A program made the translations under genes and the position numbers. Below, piece after piece: positions 24,739-31,089 of a stretch of DNA of 31,089 bases (within the stretch, counting starts at the first letter, position 1; every line of letters starts with the position of its first letter). The stretch covers positions 1 to 31,089 of the forward strand of contig JAQGFW010028460.1 in assembly GCA_030463445.1 (NCBI GenBank). The letters run 5' to 3'. Origin of the DNA: Euplotes aediculatus. Its lineage: Eukaryota > Ciliophora > Spirotrichea > Euplotida > Euplotidae. The notes beneath the pieces were generated by a model. The model worked only from the letters and a program-made list of their open reading frames with translations. It was not told where the DNA came from and made no database searches.

Positions 24739-26382
24739 ATGAGATATATCTTAGTGGTTCTTTTGGGCTTGTTAGTGAACTTTAATCTTCATGCTCAAAT
24801 CAATGCGTTTGAGTATTTTTTTGATGAAGACCCAGGGTATGGCAATGCAACTGCCATTACTTCATTTTCTGCCTCGAATGATTTGAATTTAACTCTGTCA
24901 ATATCTACAACAGGGCTTTCAGTAGGGCTACATAGTCTATCTATTCGCTCAAAAACAAATACAGATTGGTCGCTTACTCATCAGCAATCTATTTTAGTAT
25001 TTGGAATAGATGGCGGAGGTAGTATTGGACAAATAACCAAAGCAGAGTATTTTTTTGATACAGACCCAGGAATTGGATTGTGTACACAATTAGCCATTAG
25101 TCCGATAAATAATCAAGCTAATTTATCGGTGGCAATTCCTAATGATATGACATTAGGATTGCATACGCTTTATGTACGAAGTCAAGACGGAAGTGGACGA
25201 TGGTCAATCAGTCAGAAACAATCTATTTTAGTATTTGGAGTAGATGGCGGGGGTAGTATTGGACAAATAACCAGAGCAGAGTATTTTTTTGATACAGACC
25301 CAGGAATTGGATTGGGTACACAATTAGCCATTAGCCCTATAAATAATCAAGCTAATTTATCTGTATTAATACCTAATGATATGACATTAGGATTGCATAC
25401 GCTTTATATACGAAGTCAAGACGGAAGTGGACGATGGTCAATCAGCCAAAAACAATCTATTTTAGTATTTGGAGTAGATGGTGGAGGTAGTATTGGACAA
25501 ATAACCGAAGCAGAGTATTTTTTTGATACAGACCCAGGAATTGGATTAGGTACACAATTAGCCATTAGCCCGATAAATAATCAAGCCAATCTGAATATAT
25601 TGTTACCTAATACACTTGAAGAAGGACTACACACATTATATGTTAGAAGTCAGAACGGTACAGGGCAGTGGTCTATTAGTTCTTCAAAACAGCTACTTGT
25701 GTGGCAAAATGGCACGGCACAAAATAATACATTAAATATTGCAGAATATTTTATTGATTCTGACCCAGGCTATGGTAATGGTACAGCTATAAGTTTCCCA
25801 AATAATAGCAATGTATTGAGTTTTAACTTAAGTGGACTCTCGGCAGGTTTACATACATTATATACTCGAGTTAAACTAACCAACGGACAATGGTCACAAA
25901 CGATGTCGAGATTAATTATAACCTATGATTTACCAAGTAACCCAATTGTTCAATTAGAGTACTTTATCGATATAGACCCAGGCAAAGGTTTAGCTAATCA
26001 AATACCTTTCACCCCCAATCCATCTAATAATATAACTATTGCTCTAAATTTACTCCCAAATAGTGTTAGTATAGGAGAACACATTATATATGTAAGGGCT
26101 AAAGATAGTTCAGGGTTATGGTCGGGTTTAAAATCTGCTGTTTTTAGATACGAATGCCCTAATGGAATTGTAATGTTTACATTACAATCAGGCAATTGGC
26201 ATGACCCAAATACATGGGAATGCAAGCGTATTCCGACAAACTTGGATAAGGTTGTAATTAAGACAAACCATAAAGTTAATGTCTCGATAGGTCAAACAGC
26301 AACTGCTAAAGATATTGATGTAAAAACTGGCTCTGTTTTAGACATTCCCATAGGTGCTAAACTAAAAGTTAATTCAAACTAA
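24739..26382 (+). CDS. Repeat-rich secreted protein with six DxDPG-type repeats
   Basis: A 547-residue protein with a signal peptide (cleavage after residue 19, LHAQ). It has six tandem repeats of about 75-78 residues, each opening with EYFFDTDPG or a variant (EYFFDEDPGYG, EYFIDSDPGYG, EYFIDIDPGKG) and closing with GLHTLYVRSQDGSGRWS. The acidic DxDPG turn could bind calcium. The three central repeats are nearly identical in DNA. The last 75 residues (SGNWHDPNTWECKRIP, then VVIKTNHKVNV) match the closing domain seen in many Cytophagales surface proteins. No type IX sorting tail is seen. I cannot assign a function beyond a cell-surface or adhesive role. Confidence 0.8.
   Translation: MRYILVVLLGLLVNFNLHAQINAFEYFFDEDPGYGNATAITSFSASNDLNLTLSISTTGLSVGLHSLSIRSKTNTDWSLTHQQSILVFGIDGGGSIGQITKAEYFFDTDPGIGLCTQLAISPINNQANLSVAIPNDMTLGLHTLYVRSQDGSGRWSISQKQSILVFGVDGGGSIGQITRAEYFFDTDPGIGLGTQLAISPINNQANLSVLIPNDMTLGLHTLYIRSQDGSGRWSISQKQSILVFGVDGGGSIGQITEAEYFFDTDPGIGLGTQLAISPINNQANLNILLPNTLEEGLHTLYVRSQNGTGQWSISSSKQLLVWQNGTAQNNTLNIAEYFIDSDPGYGNGTAISFPNNSNVLSFNLSGLSAGLHTLYTRVKLTNGQWSQTMSRLIITYDLPSNPIVQLEYFIDIDPGKGLANQIPFTPNPSNNITIALNLLPNSVSIGEHIIYVRAKDSSGLWSGLKSAVFRYECPNGIVMFTLQSGNWHDPNTWECKRIPTNLDKVVIKTNHKVNVSIGQTATAKDIDVKTGSVLDIPIGAKLKVNSN
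25021..25722 (+). repeat. Near-identical 234-bp tandem repeats inside the surface protein gene
   Basis: Three units begin at 25021, 25255 and 25489 (exact 234-base period, 78 codons). The first two differ at about 14 of 234 positions by my count; the third is alike in its first half and then diverges. Such similarity implies recent duplication or gene conversion. Confidence 0.9.
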
Positions 26383-26400
26383 AAACTTAAATTAACATCA

Positions 26401-26452
26401 ATTTTATGATGCTAATTCATTTTGATAATTGACAATATTTTATGATGCCAAT
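26401..26452. repeat. Two 16-bp direct repeats upstream of the carbonic anhydrase-like gene
   Basis: attttatgatgctaat (26401-26416) recurs as attttatgatgccaat (26437-26452), 36 bases apart, one mismatch. They lie just before the promoter at 26461 and could be a regulator site. Confidence 0.5.
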
Positions 26453-26460
26453 CTCCAAAA

Positions 26461-26491
26461 TTTGATTTAAACGACTTATTCAATAACTTTG
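26461..26491 (+). promoter_or_regulatory. Bacteroidota-type promoter for the carbonic anhydrase-like gene
   Basis: TTTG at 26461-26464, a 19-nt spacer, then TAACTTTG at 26484-26491. The spacing and both boxes match the consensus; the ATG at 26516 follows by 24 bases. Confidence 0.7.
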
Positions 26492-26515
26492 AAGCCATAA
26501 TTCAAATCCTCAATT

Positions 26516-27028
26516 ATGGCTATTATCTTACCTGTAAAAGGCGTTAGTCCCACAATGGGCGAAAACTGCTGGCTTGCTCCAAACGCTACTGTTGTTGGCG
26601 ATGTTACGATGGGCAAAGACTGTACTATCTGGTTCAATGCCGTTGTTCGTGGCGATGTAAATTCTATTATCATGGGCGATAGGGTAAACATCCAAGACGG
26701 AGCGGTGATTCATTGTACTTACCAAAAAACAAAAACAGTTCTCGGCAACTACGTCAGTATCGCTCACAATGCTGTTGTACATGGTTGTACTATCGAAGAT
26801 AAGGTTTTGGTCGGGATGGGAGCAATCATCATGGATGGGGCTGTAATCGGCTCTGAATCTATCATTGCCGCAGGTGCGATTGTTACACAGAATACGATAG
26901 TGCCACCCAGAACGATTTATGCTGGAAATCCAGCGAAATTCCTGAAAAATATCACTCCCGAACTCGAAGAAGTATTTATGCGAACAGCTAATAACTATGT
27001 GATGTATGCGGGTTGGTTCCAAGAGTAA
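26516..27028 (+). CDS. Gamma-carbonic anhydrase-family protein (left-handed beta-helix)
   Basis: A 170-residue hexapeptide-repeat protein of normal length. Residues about 15-135 form the left-handed beta-helix, with short hydrophobic-led turns (NATVVGDVTMGKDC, SIIMGDRVNI). Three histidines fit the metal site of the gamma class: H66 in GAVIH, H84 and H89 in IAHNAVVHG; in a trimer they bind Zn or Fe. Members such as YrdA, PaaY and CaiE vary in activity, and some have thioesterase or no carbonic anhydrase activity, so catalysis is probable but not certain. It has its own promoter and ends 11 bases from the convergent lipoprotein gene. Confidence 0.9.
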   Translation: MAIILPVKGVSPTMGENCWLAPNATVVGDVTMGKDCTIWFNAVVRGDVNSIIMGDRVNIQDGAVIHCTYQKTKTVLGNYVSIAHNAVVHGCTIEDKVLVGMGAIIMDGAVIGSESIIAAGAIVTQNTIVPPRTIYAGNPAKFLKNITPELEEVFMRTANNYVMYAGWFQE

Positions 27029-27039
27029 AGTTCTTGCAA

Positions 27040-27489
27040 TTAATCCATCCGTCTAAAAACATATCTTTTACTCACTTTGCCATCACGCTCGTAGATGGCA
27101 ATTTCATTTTTATAGAAATTGGCTTCGCCCAGAATACTCCATTGTGTGTTATCTGCAAAAATTGCCAAAACTCTTTTGTCATCTGATTGCGATTTTGTAC
27201 CTGTCGAATCTGTAAACGATACACTAAAATCAAGACTTGTTATTCGCCACTTTCCTTGATAAATGAGTTCATTATTTGAGTTTTTTACTTCAAATTGTCG
27301 ATTTTTATCAAACCGAATCTGAGAACCTTGTAAGTTTTCGAGCGGAGTTCGTTTTTTTCGACTTTCAAATACATAAGCATCTGTGATGTGCCAAGCACCG
27401 AGCGGCAGGTCTTCGGTCGGAGTTGCTCGCTTGATAATTGAACACGACGAAAGTGATATGATTGTAAGAAAAATGAAGAGATTTTTCAT
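27040..27489 (-). CDS. Lipocalin-like lipoprotein, function unknown
   Basis: A 149-residue lipoprotein with lipobox cysteine C16 (LSSCSIIK). The mature part is beta-rich with the pattern GAWHITDAYV ... IRFDKNRQFEVKNSNN ... GKWRITSLDFSVSF, like small lipocalin-type domains of Bacteroidota. No specific family is recognised. It stands alone and converges on the carbonic anhydrase-like gene with only 11 bases between stops. Confidence 0.75.
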   Translation of the reverse strand: MKNLFIFLTIISLSSCSIIKRATPTEDLPLGAWHITDAYVFESRKKRTPLENLQGSQIRFDKNRQFEVKNSNNELIYQGKWRITSLDFSVSFTDSTGTKSQSDDKRVLAIFADNTQWSILGEANFYKNEIAIYERDGKVSKRYVFRRMD

Positions 27490-27654
27490 GGATTTGTAGT
27501 TAGACTTGATAGCATTTATTTAATATCAACGAGATAACTTTGGAAATATTTGCTTCAACACTAACCCTAAATCTCAATTCATCACAAATTTTAAATATTT
27601 TGAAAATCGGAAGTTAAACAAAAGAAGTAATTTGTTCTCATTGGTTTATCTTTC

Positions 27655-28587
27655 TTAGAAAAAACTATACGTCTTTACACTTGCCGATTCTCCGACCAAA
27701 ATCAACCTACGAATCAACTCGGCATAGCTAATACCCGAATGTTCGGCAAGAACGGGCAGATAACTATTGCGAGGGTCGAGGTTCGGCATGGCGTTTACAT
27801 CTAAAATATAAACTTCGCCATCGTCCGAAACCCGCAAATCGGTCCGAGACATCCCTTTTAGCCCAATTAGATTGTGTAAATCGAGTACACTTTTGCAGAT
27901 TTTCGTTTGTAATTCATCAGATAAATTAGGGTTGAATACTCTGATGGTTTTGCCAAACGAACTCCCCGCAACATAAATACTACGCTCGTCGTCGGGCTTG
28001 ATTTCCATCGGTGGCAGTGCTTCGTAGCCATCGCCTGTTTTATTCGGAATGATTCCCACCGTAAATTCTCGCCCTTCGATGTAGGGCTGGAGGAGTAAAT
28101 CGGGGTTTTCGGTCAATAATTGATACGGCACATGTGAGACCGAAAAAATCTCGATGTTTCGGTGGCAGCTACCAAAACGAGGTTTACAAAGATACGTACC
28201 CGCCGTATTGGGTACGATATCTTCGACATTCAGGATTTCGGGGGTGTTAATGCCAACCTCTTTGCAAAGCAATGGTAATTGGGCTTTATCCATTGCCAGC
28301 AGTTGCGATGCTAAGTCGCTTGCATTGTGCTGGATGTTATTGTGTTCGAGCCAGCGGATAACATCAACTTGTGAATAGTTATCGAATCCGTAACAAACAT
28401 TAAAAATTATATCAAATCGTTTCAAAAAACTGGCAAAATGCTCATCGAAACCCATGAAATGCGTAACAAACGGGTAGTAATTGCTCGGAGTACTTTGTAG
28501 TAACTCGGCAATGGTCGATGCAAAAATGTTTTCTTGGTTAGGTGTAAGTACCGAGTCGCTGTATAGGTAAAGTACGCTCTTTTTCAT
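27655..28587 (-). CDS. ATP-grasp ligase related to D-alanine--D-alanine ligase
   Basis: A 310-residue ATP-grasp enzyme. The N-terminal domain has FDIIFNVCYGFDNYSQVD where Ddl carries its N-terminal substrate loop; the ATP-binding core has YLCKPRFGSC, LLQPYIEGREFTVGII, and the metal-binding end DLRVSDDGEVYILDVNAMPNL with the final Asn. It should join a carboxylate to an amine using ATP. The first-domain motif differs from the E-G-x-x-G form of true Ddl (FNVCYG instead of FNALHG), so it may make another dipeptide-like product. It is a single gene with a -7 element (caaatgta, leftward TACATTTG, at 28604-28611) upstream. Confidence 0.8.
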   Translation of the reverse strand: MKKSVLYLYSDSVLTPNQENIFASTIAELLQSTPSNYYPFVTHFMGFDEHFASFLKRFDIIFNVCYGFDNYSQVDVIRWLEHNNIQHNASDLASQLLAMDKAQLPLLCKEVGINTPEILNVEDIVPNTAGTYLCKPRFGSCHRNIEIFSVSHVPYQLLTENPDLLLQPYIEGREFTVGIIPNKTGDGYEALPPMEIKPDDERSIYVAGSSFGKTIRVFNPNLSDELQTKICKSVLDLHNLIGLKGMSRTDLRVSDDGEVYILDVNAMPNLDPRNSYLPVLAEHSGISYAELIRRLILVGESASVKTYSFF

Positions 28588-28603
28588 CAGATTTGTTTTT
28601 GAG

Positions 28604-28611
28604 CAAATGTA
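28604..28611 (-). promoter_or_regulatory. Possible -7 promoter element of the ATP-grasp gene
   Basis: Leftward TACATTTG, a full match to TAnnTTTG, 16 bases before the start codon. No TTTG stands at the normal distance upstream, so this is tentative. Confidence 0.35.
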
Positions 28612-28663
28612 GCGTGGTACTGTGAAGTTAGTTTGATGGATTTGTCAAGTTATTGTTAAAAAA

Positions 28664-28692
28664 TAAAGCGATAGGCAGAGCCAATCGCTTTA
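28664..28692 (-). terminator. Leftward hairpin terminator
   Basis: The arms taaagcgat and atcgcttta (28664-28672, 28684-28692) pair over 9 bp and enclose an inner ggc/gcc pair. In the leftward transcript a run of T (attttttaac) follows, so it would end transcripts before the ATP-grasp gene. Confidence 0.65.
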
Positions 28693-28744
28693 AAAACATT
28701 AACCTAAACTAAATTTATGATGAAACAAAACTATACTGCTCTTT

Positions 28745-28773
28745 AAAAAGAAAACGGAATGGAGTCCATCCCG
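28745..28773 (-). terminator. Leftward terminator behind the 59-residue protein gene
   Basis: The arms cggaatgg and ccatcccg (28755-28762, 28766-28773) pair over 8 bp with one G-U in the leftward RNA and a 3-nt loop, followed by TTTTCTTTTT. It lies 34 bases after the stop codon at 28808. Confidence 0.75.
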
Positions 28774-28807
28774 CTTTGATGCTCATACGTGACAAAAGTT
28801 TTGCTGA

Positions 28808-28987
28808 CTAAGCAGCGAGTAATCTATCTTCGATTAAAAACTCTCTAAATACTTCATCGAAATCATCCGACTCAAACGCTTCTTCGTATTGCTCATTTTC
28901 GTAATCTTCATCCAAGCGTTCTTCGCTCAATCCGCAACTAAATCTATTGGTTGTGTATTTCCAGTGTGTTTTCTTAATGATTCTCAT
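28808..28987 (-). CDS. Small acidic protein, 59 residues
   Basis: A short ORF (ATG at 28985-28987, TAG at 28808-28810), not matched by any family I know. It begins MRIIKKTHWKYTTNRFSCGL and then turns strongly acidic (SEERLDEDYENEQYEE, ESDDFDEVFREF), ending LLAA; the tail looks helical. A basic head and acidic tail suggest it binds a protein or nucleic acid. A full TAnnTTTG box lies 33 bases upstream and a strong terminator 35 bases downstream, so the unit is a complete transcription unit, which supports it being real. Confidence 0.6.
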   Translation of the reverse strand: MRIIKKTHWKYTTNRFSCGLSEERLDEDYENEQYEEAFESDDFDEVFREFLIEDRLLAA

Positions 28988-29019
28988 GGTTATTCGTTTT
29001 TAACGGCACAAAATTAGCC

Positions 29020-29027
29020 CAAAGATA
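29020..29027 (-). promoter_or_regulatory. -7 promoter element of the 59-residue protein gene
   Basis: Leftward TATCTTTG, a perfect TAnnTTTG match. No clear -33 TTTG is seen at the normal spacing. Expected transcription start is near 29013, 25 bases before the ATG. Confidence 0.45.
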
Positions 29028-29183
29028 TTAACCTAAGATTGCTTGAATGTTAAAGAATCAAGAAGAAAGATAGATAAAAACAAGAGCGACTTAACAATTT
29101 CTTAACATAAAGATAACATATATTTTAAATTGATTGTATTCAGAATTGTCGATTATTGCAGTATCAATTAATAGAAAATTATC

Positions 29184-29441
29184 ATGTCTGAAAAGAAAAA
29201 ACAACTTACGGCGGTTATCGTCGAGGCGATTAGCTCTAAGGTAGAAGGTTTGGAAGAAAAAGGAGCTAAAAAACTAAAAAAATCAATCAAGAAAGCTGCC
29301 GAGAAAATTGCCGAGAAGTATATCAAGCAAGAAAAGAAAGCTGAGAAAAAAACTAAAAAAGAGGTAAAAAAAGCTGAGAAAATTGCTCTAAAACCCCAAA
29401 AATTGAAAACAAAAACAACTAAAGCCGATAATGTCGAATAA
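29184..29441 (+). CDS. Lysine-rich basic protein, 85 residues (nucleoid-associated-like)
   Basis: 28 of 85 residues are lysine, with alternating Glu and Ala (KKAAEKIAEKYIKQEKKAEK), which makes a long amphipathic, probably alpha-helical or disordered chain like histone H1-type tails of bacteria. The N-terminal MSEKKKQLTAVIVEAISSKV may be a short folded part. DNA or RNA binding is inferred from charge alone. It ends before a bidirectional terminator at 29489-29518 shared with the convergent FAH-family gene. Confidence 0.65.
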   Translation: MSEKKKQLTAVIVEAISSKVEGLEEKGAKKLKKSIKKAAEKIAEKYIKQEKKAEKKTKKEVKKAEKIALKPQKLKTKTTKADNVE

Positions 29442-29488
29442 AAGTTTAAACGGAAGAGGAAAAGATTTTTTCATTTTAGTTCGCAAAT

Positions 29489-29518
29489 AAAAAGCCATCC
29501 CGTTTGAGATGGCTTTTT
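29489..29518. terminator. Bidirectional terminator
   Basis: Arms aaaaagccatc (29489-29499) and gatggcttttt (29508-29518) pair over 11 bp around an 8-nt loop, with T runs on both strands. It ends the lysine-rich gene on the right-going strand and the FAH-family operon on the left-going strand. Confidence 0.85.
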
Positions 29519-29540
29519 TTATGATGGCTTTCAAAGATTC

Positions 29541-30398
29541 TTATTGCTGATACGCCACCGCAGTTTGGGTTTGTGTACCTAAACCATCGATACCAAGCTC
29601 CACGACATCGCCAGCTTTGAGGTAGGTCGGTGGCTTCAAGCCCAATCCAACACCCGCTGGGGTTCCGGTCGAAATCACATCACCGGGCAATAATGTCATA
29701 AATTGGCTCAAATAACTCACAATTTGCCTAACCGAAAAAATCATATCGCTCGTGTTGGAATCTTGTAGTATTGTGTCGTTGAGTTTCAGCCACAAACGCA
29801 AATCTTGTGGGTCGGCGATTTCATCGGCAGTTGCCATAAAAGGCCCCAATGGTGCAAATGTATCGGCACTTTTGCCTTTTACCCATTGTCCGCCACGCTC
29901 CAACTGAAACTCACGCTCGCTGTAATCATTATGTAAGCAGTAGCCCGCCACGTAGTCCATTGCTTCGGCTTCTTCTACATAGCTCGCTTTTTTACCAATC
30001 ACCACGGCCAATTCGACCTCCCAATCGGTTTTTACCGAATTTTTCGGAATAATTACATTATCATTTGGCCCGCACAAAGCGGTTGTAGCTTTAAAGAAAA
30101 CCACTGGTTCTTGCGGAATCGCCGCACCCGACTCGGCGGCGTGTTTGGCGTAGTTGAGACCAATACAAACAATCTTCGACGGGCGTGCTACACACGACGC
30201 CAAACGTACGTCGTCGGCTACTGTTGGGCAGCTATCGGCGTTTGTTTTTAGCCATTCGGCCAAGCGACTGATACCGTCGGTTCCGAAGAATTGTTCGTTA
30301 AAATCTTCTCCGAATGCCAATACATCAATTTTTTTACCATCGGGCAATATCACACCCGGATTTTCTTTGGTTGGATTACCGAAGCGAAATAGTTTCAT
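29541..30398 (-). CDS. Fumarylacetoacetate hydrolase-family protein
   Basis: A 285-residue FAH-superfamily enzyme. The C-terminal catalytic domain shows CIGLNYAKHAAE (H86), the metal ligands E127 and E129 in TDWEVELAVVIG and D158 in HNDYSEREFQ, and FTPAGVG-like STGTPAGVGLGL near residue 245. Such enzymes hydrolyse or isomerise beta-diketo acids or decarboxylate oxalo-acids with Mg2+ or Mn2+; the substrate is not readable. It follows a vanadium haloperoxidase-like gene by 34 bases on the same strand, so the two are probably co-transcribed. Confidence 0.9.
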   Translation of the reverse strand: MKLFRFGNPTKENPGVILPDGKKIDVLAFGEDFNEQFFGTDGISRLAEWLKTNADSCPTVADDVRLASCVARPSKIVCIGLNYAKHAAESGAAIPQEPVVFFKATTALCGPNDNVIIPKNSVKTDWEVELAVVIGKKASYVEEAEAMDYVAGYCLHNDYSEREFQLERGGQWVKGKSADTFAPLGPFMATADEIADPQDLRLWLKLNDTILQDSNTSDMIFSVRQIVSYLSQFMTLLPGDVISTGTPAGVGLGLKPPTYLKAGDVVELGIDGLGTQTQTAVAYQQ

Positions 30399-30432
30399 TA
30401 CTTAAAATTTATTGAATAGCGAAAATCTTTGA

Positions 30433-31089
30433 TTAACGTTTTGTTTTGGCTTTTTCGATAACCAATTGCCCAACCTTACTACCAGCGATTAAGCCTTCAT
30501 CACAAGCCGAACGGAAGTGGATTCCGCCATAAACACGGCTTATTGATGCTTGTAATGCGGCTTCTCTAAATGATTTGAACTGCCCAACTCCGTGTCCAAA
30601 ACGATGCTCAGTAGAGTCGGTAAATGCTACGTTATCGCCAAAAAGGTGAGTCAGAACCTCGGCCGATGCCCCCGAAATCGTGCTGTGTCCGCTTGTATAT
30701 TCTGGGAATGGCGGGGTCTGCAAATACGGAGTCCATTTAGAGTCAACGTTGGCGTTGATTACGGTCTCTGGTCTGATTTTGTGGCTACGGTACTTCTCGT
30801 CCCAGCACGAGATAAAAGCATCTCTCAAAGCAAACGAAACCAACATATAAGCCTCAAGCGTTTGGGCAAAAGTAGCCTTTTTATCTTTACAAATGGTTTG
30901 AGTAATAGCAAGCCAGTGGCCACCTGGAGTCATTTTTTTATTGGCAAACATTACGTGTCCGACCACATTCATCACAAAGGCGTTGTCATCCCAAAACCAA
31001 GCGATTCGTTGTTCTTCTTCGCTCAAGTTTTTACCAATATTATAAACTTCCATGTGTTCTTTCATGAACGGACTCGTTTTGTTGAGGTC
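30433..31089 (-). CDS. Vanadium-dependent haloperoxidase-like / PAP2-superfamily protein (5' end outside window)
   Basis: At least 218 codons; the frame stays open to the window edge, so the start is missing, and an internal ATG at 31065 is not a safe start. Counting from that ATG, the vanadate or phosphate site is present in three parts: KYRSHKIRP (R98), PPFPEYTSGHSTISG (S125, G126, H127) and SRVYGGIHFRSACDEG (R177, H183). Family members range from haloperoxidases to acid phosphatases. The full protein is expected to be about twice this length with a signal peptide, but I cannot see it. It leads into the FAH-family gene. Confidence 0.8.
   Translation of the reverse strand, partial: DLNKTSPFMKEHMEVYNIGKNLSEEEQRIAWFWDDNAFVMNVVGHVMFANKKMTPGGHWLAITQTICKDKKATFAQTLEAYMLVSFALRDAFISCWDEKYRSHKIRPETVINANVDSKWTPYLQTPPFPEYTSGHSTISGASAEVLTHLFGDNVAFTDSTEHRFGHGVGQFKSFREAALQASISRVYGGIHFRSACDEGLIAGSKVGQLVIEKAKTKR

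Noticed and set aside
25021-25722. Regular repeats that could suggest a CRISPR array
   Set aside because: The period is 234 bases with no unique spacers, and it lies in frame inside a protein gene.
28717-28746. Nine-residue rightward frame (MMKQNYTAL)
   Set aside because: It lies between two leftward terminators, is very short and has no downstream gene on its strand.

Overview
The window comes from a member of the Bacteroidota, most likely a Cytophagales-type bacterium; the genus is not certain. Four things point there. The DNA is AT-rich. A secreted enzyme carries a C-terminal type IX secretion sorting domain. Several genes are preceded by the Bacteroidota promoter pattern TTTG-N19-TAnnTTTG. 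The gene families are typical of the group (LytTR regulator paired with a HisKA_2 kinase, DUF2141, DUF3995, repeat-rich surface proteins). I see no rRNA, tRNA or CRISPR array.

Layout, left to right. 1-172 is the tail of an IS5-type transposase. 240-4158 holds a secreted amidohydrolase and a convergent secreted PQQ-type sugar dehydrogenase, separated by a bidirectional terminator. 4294-7381 holds a small secreted cysteine protein, then a histidine kinase/LytTR response regulator pair. 7604-10747 is a compact three-gene cassette (sce7726-type PD-(D/E)XK nuclease, sce7725/beta-family protein, RES-domain effector) bounded by 66-bp direct repeats. These repeats are two versions of the 3' end of the neighbouring RND pump gene. 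10681-21444 is a large leftward efflux and detoxification cluster: TetR regulator, 4-TM protein, DUF2141 protein, thioesterase, TolC, NAD(P)-binding protein, DUF3995 protein, NAD(P)H oxidoreductase, membrane fusion protein and RND permease. 21649-23550 is recQ. 23710-26382 encodes a beta-helix protein and a surface protein with six 78-residue-type repeats. 26461-31089 holds a gamma-carbonic anhydrase-like protein, a lipoprotein, an ATP-grasp ligase, a 59-residue acidic protein, a lysine-rich protein, an FAH-family hydrolase and a vanadium haloperoxidase-like protein cut by the window edge.

How the parts work together. The TetR protein probably controls its own transcription and the whole leftward cluster through palindromic TGAACAsTGTTCA sites. 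The cluster encodes a complete tripartite pump (RND, fusion protein, TolC) plus redox and thioester enzymes. Accessory DNA seems to have entered this cluster three times: a DUF559 endonuclease gene wrapped in REP-like palindromes, a PIN toxin-antitoxin pair on the opposite strand between the fusion protein and pump genes, and the sce7726-sce7725-RES cassette at the 3' end of the pump gene.

The cassette is the best candidate for an undescribed system. It is a tight operon with its own promoter. It pairs a nuclease fold with a predicted NAD+-degrading RES domain and carries no recombinase. It sits at a precise duplication of a protein-coding gene end in which both internal differences are silent. 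I infer a defence or abortive-infection role; the sequence alone does not prove it.
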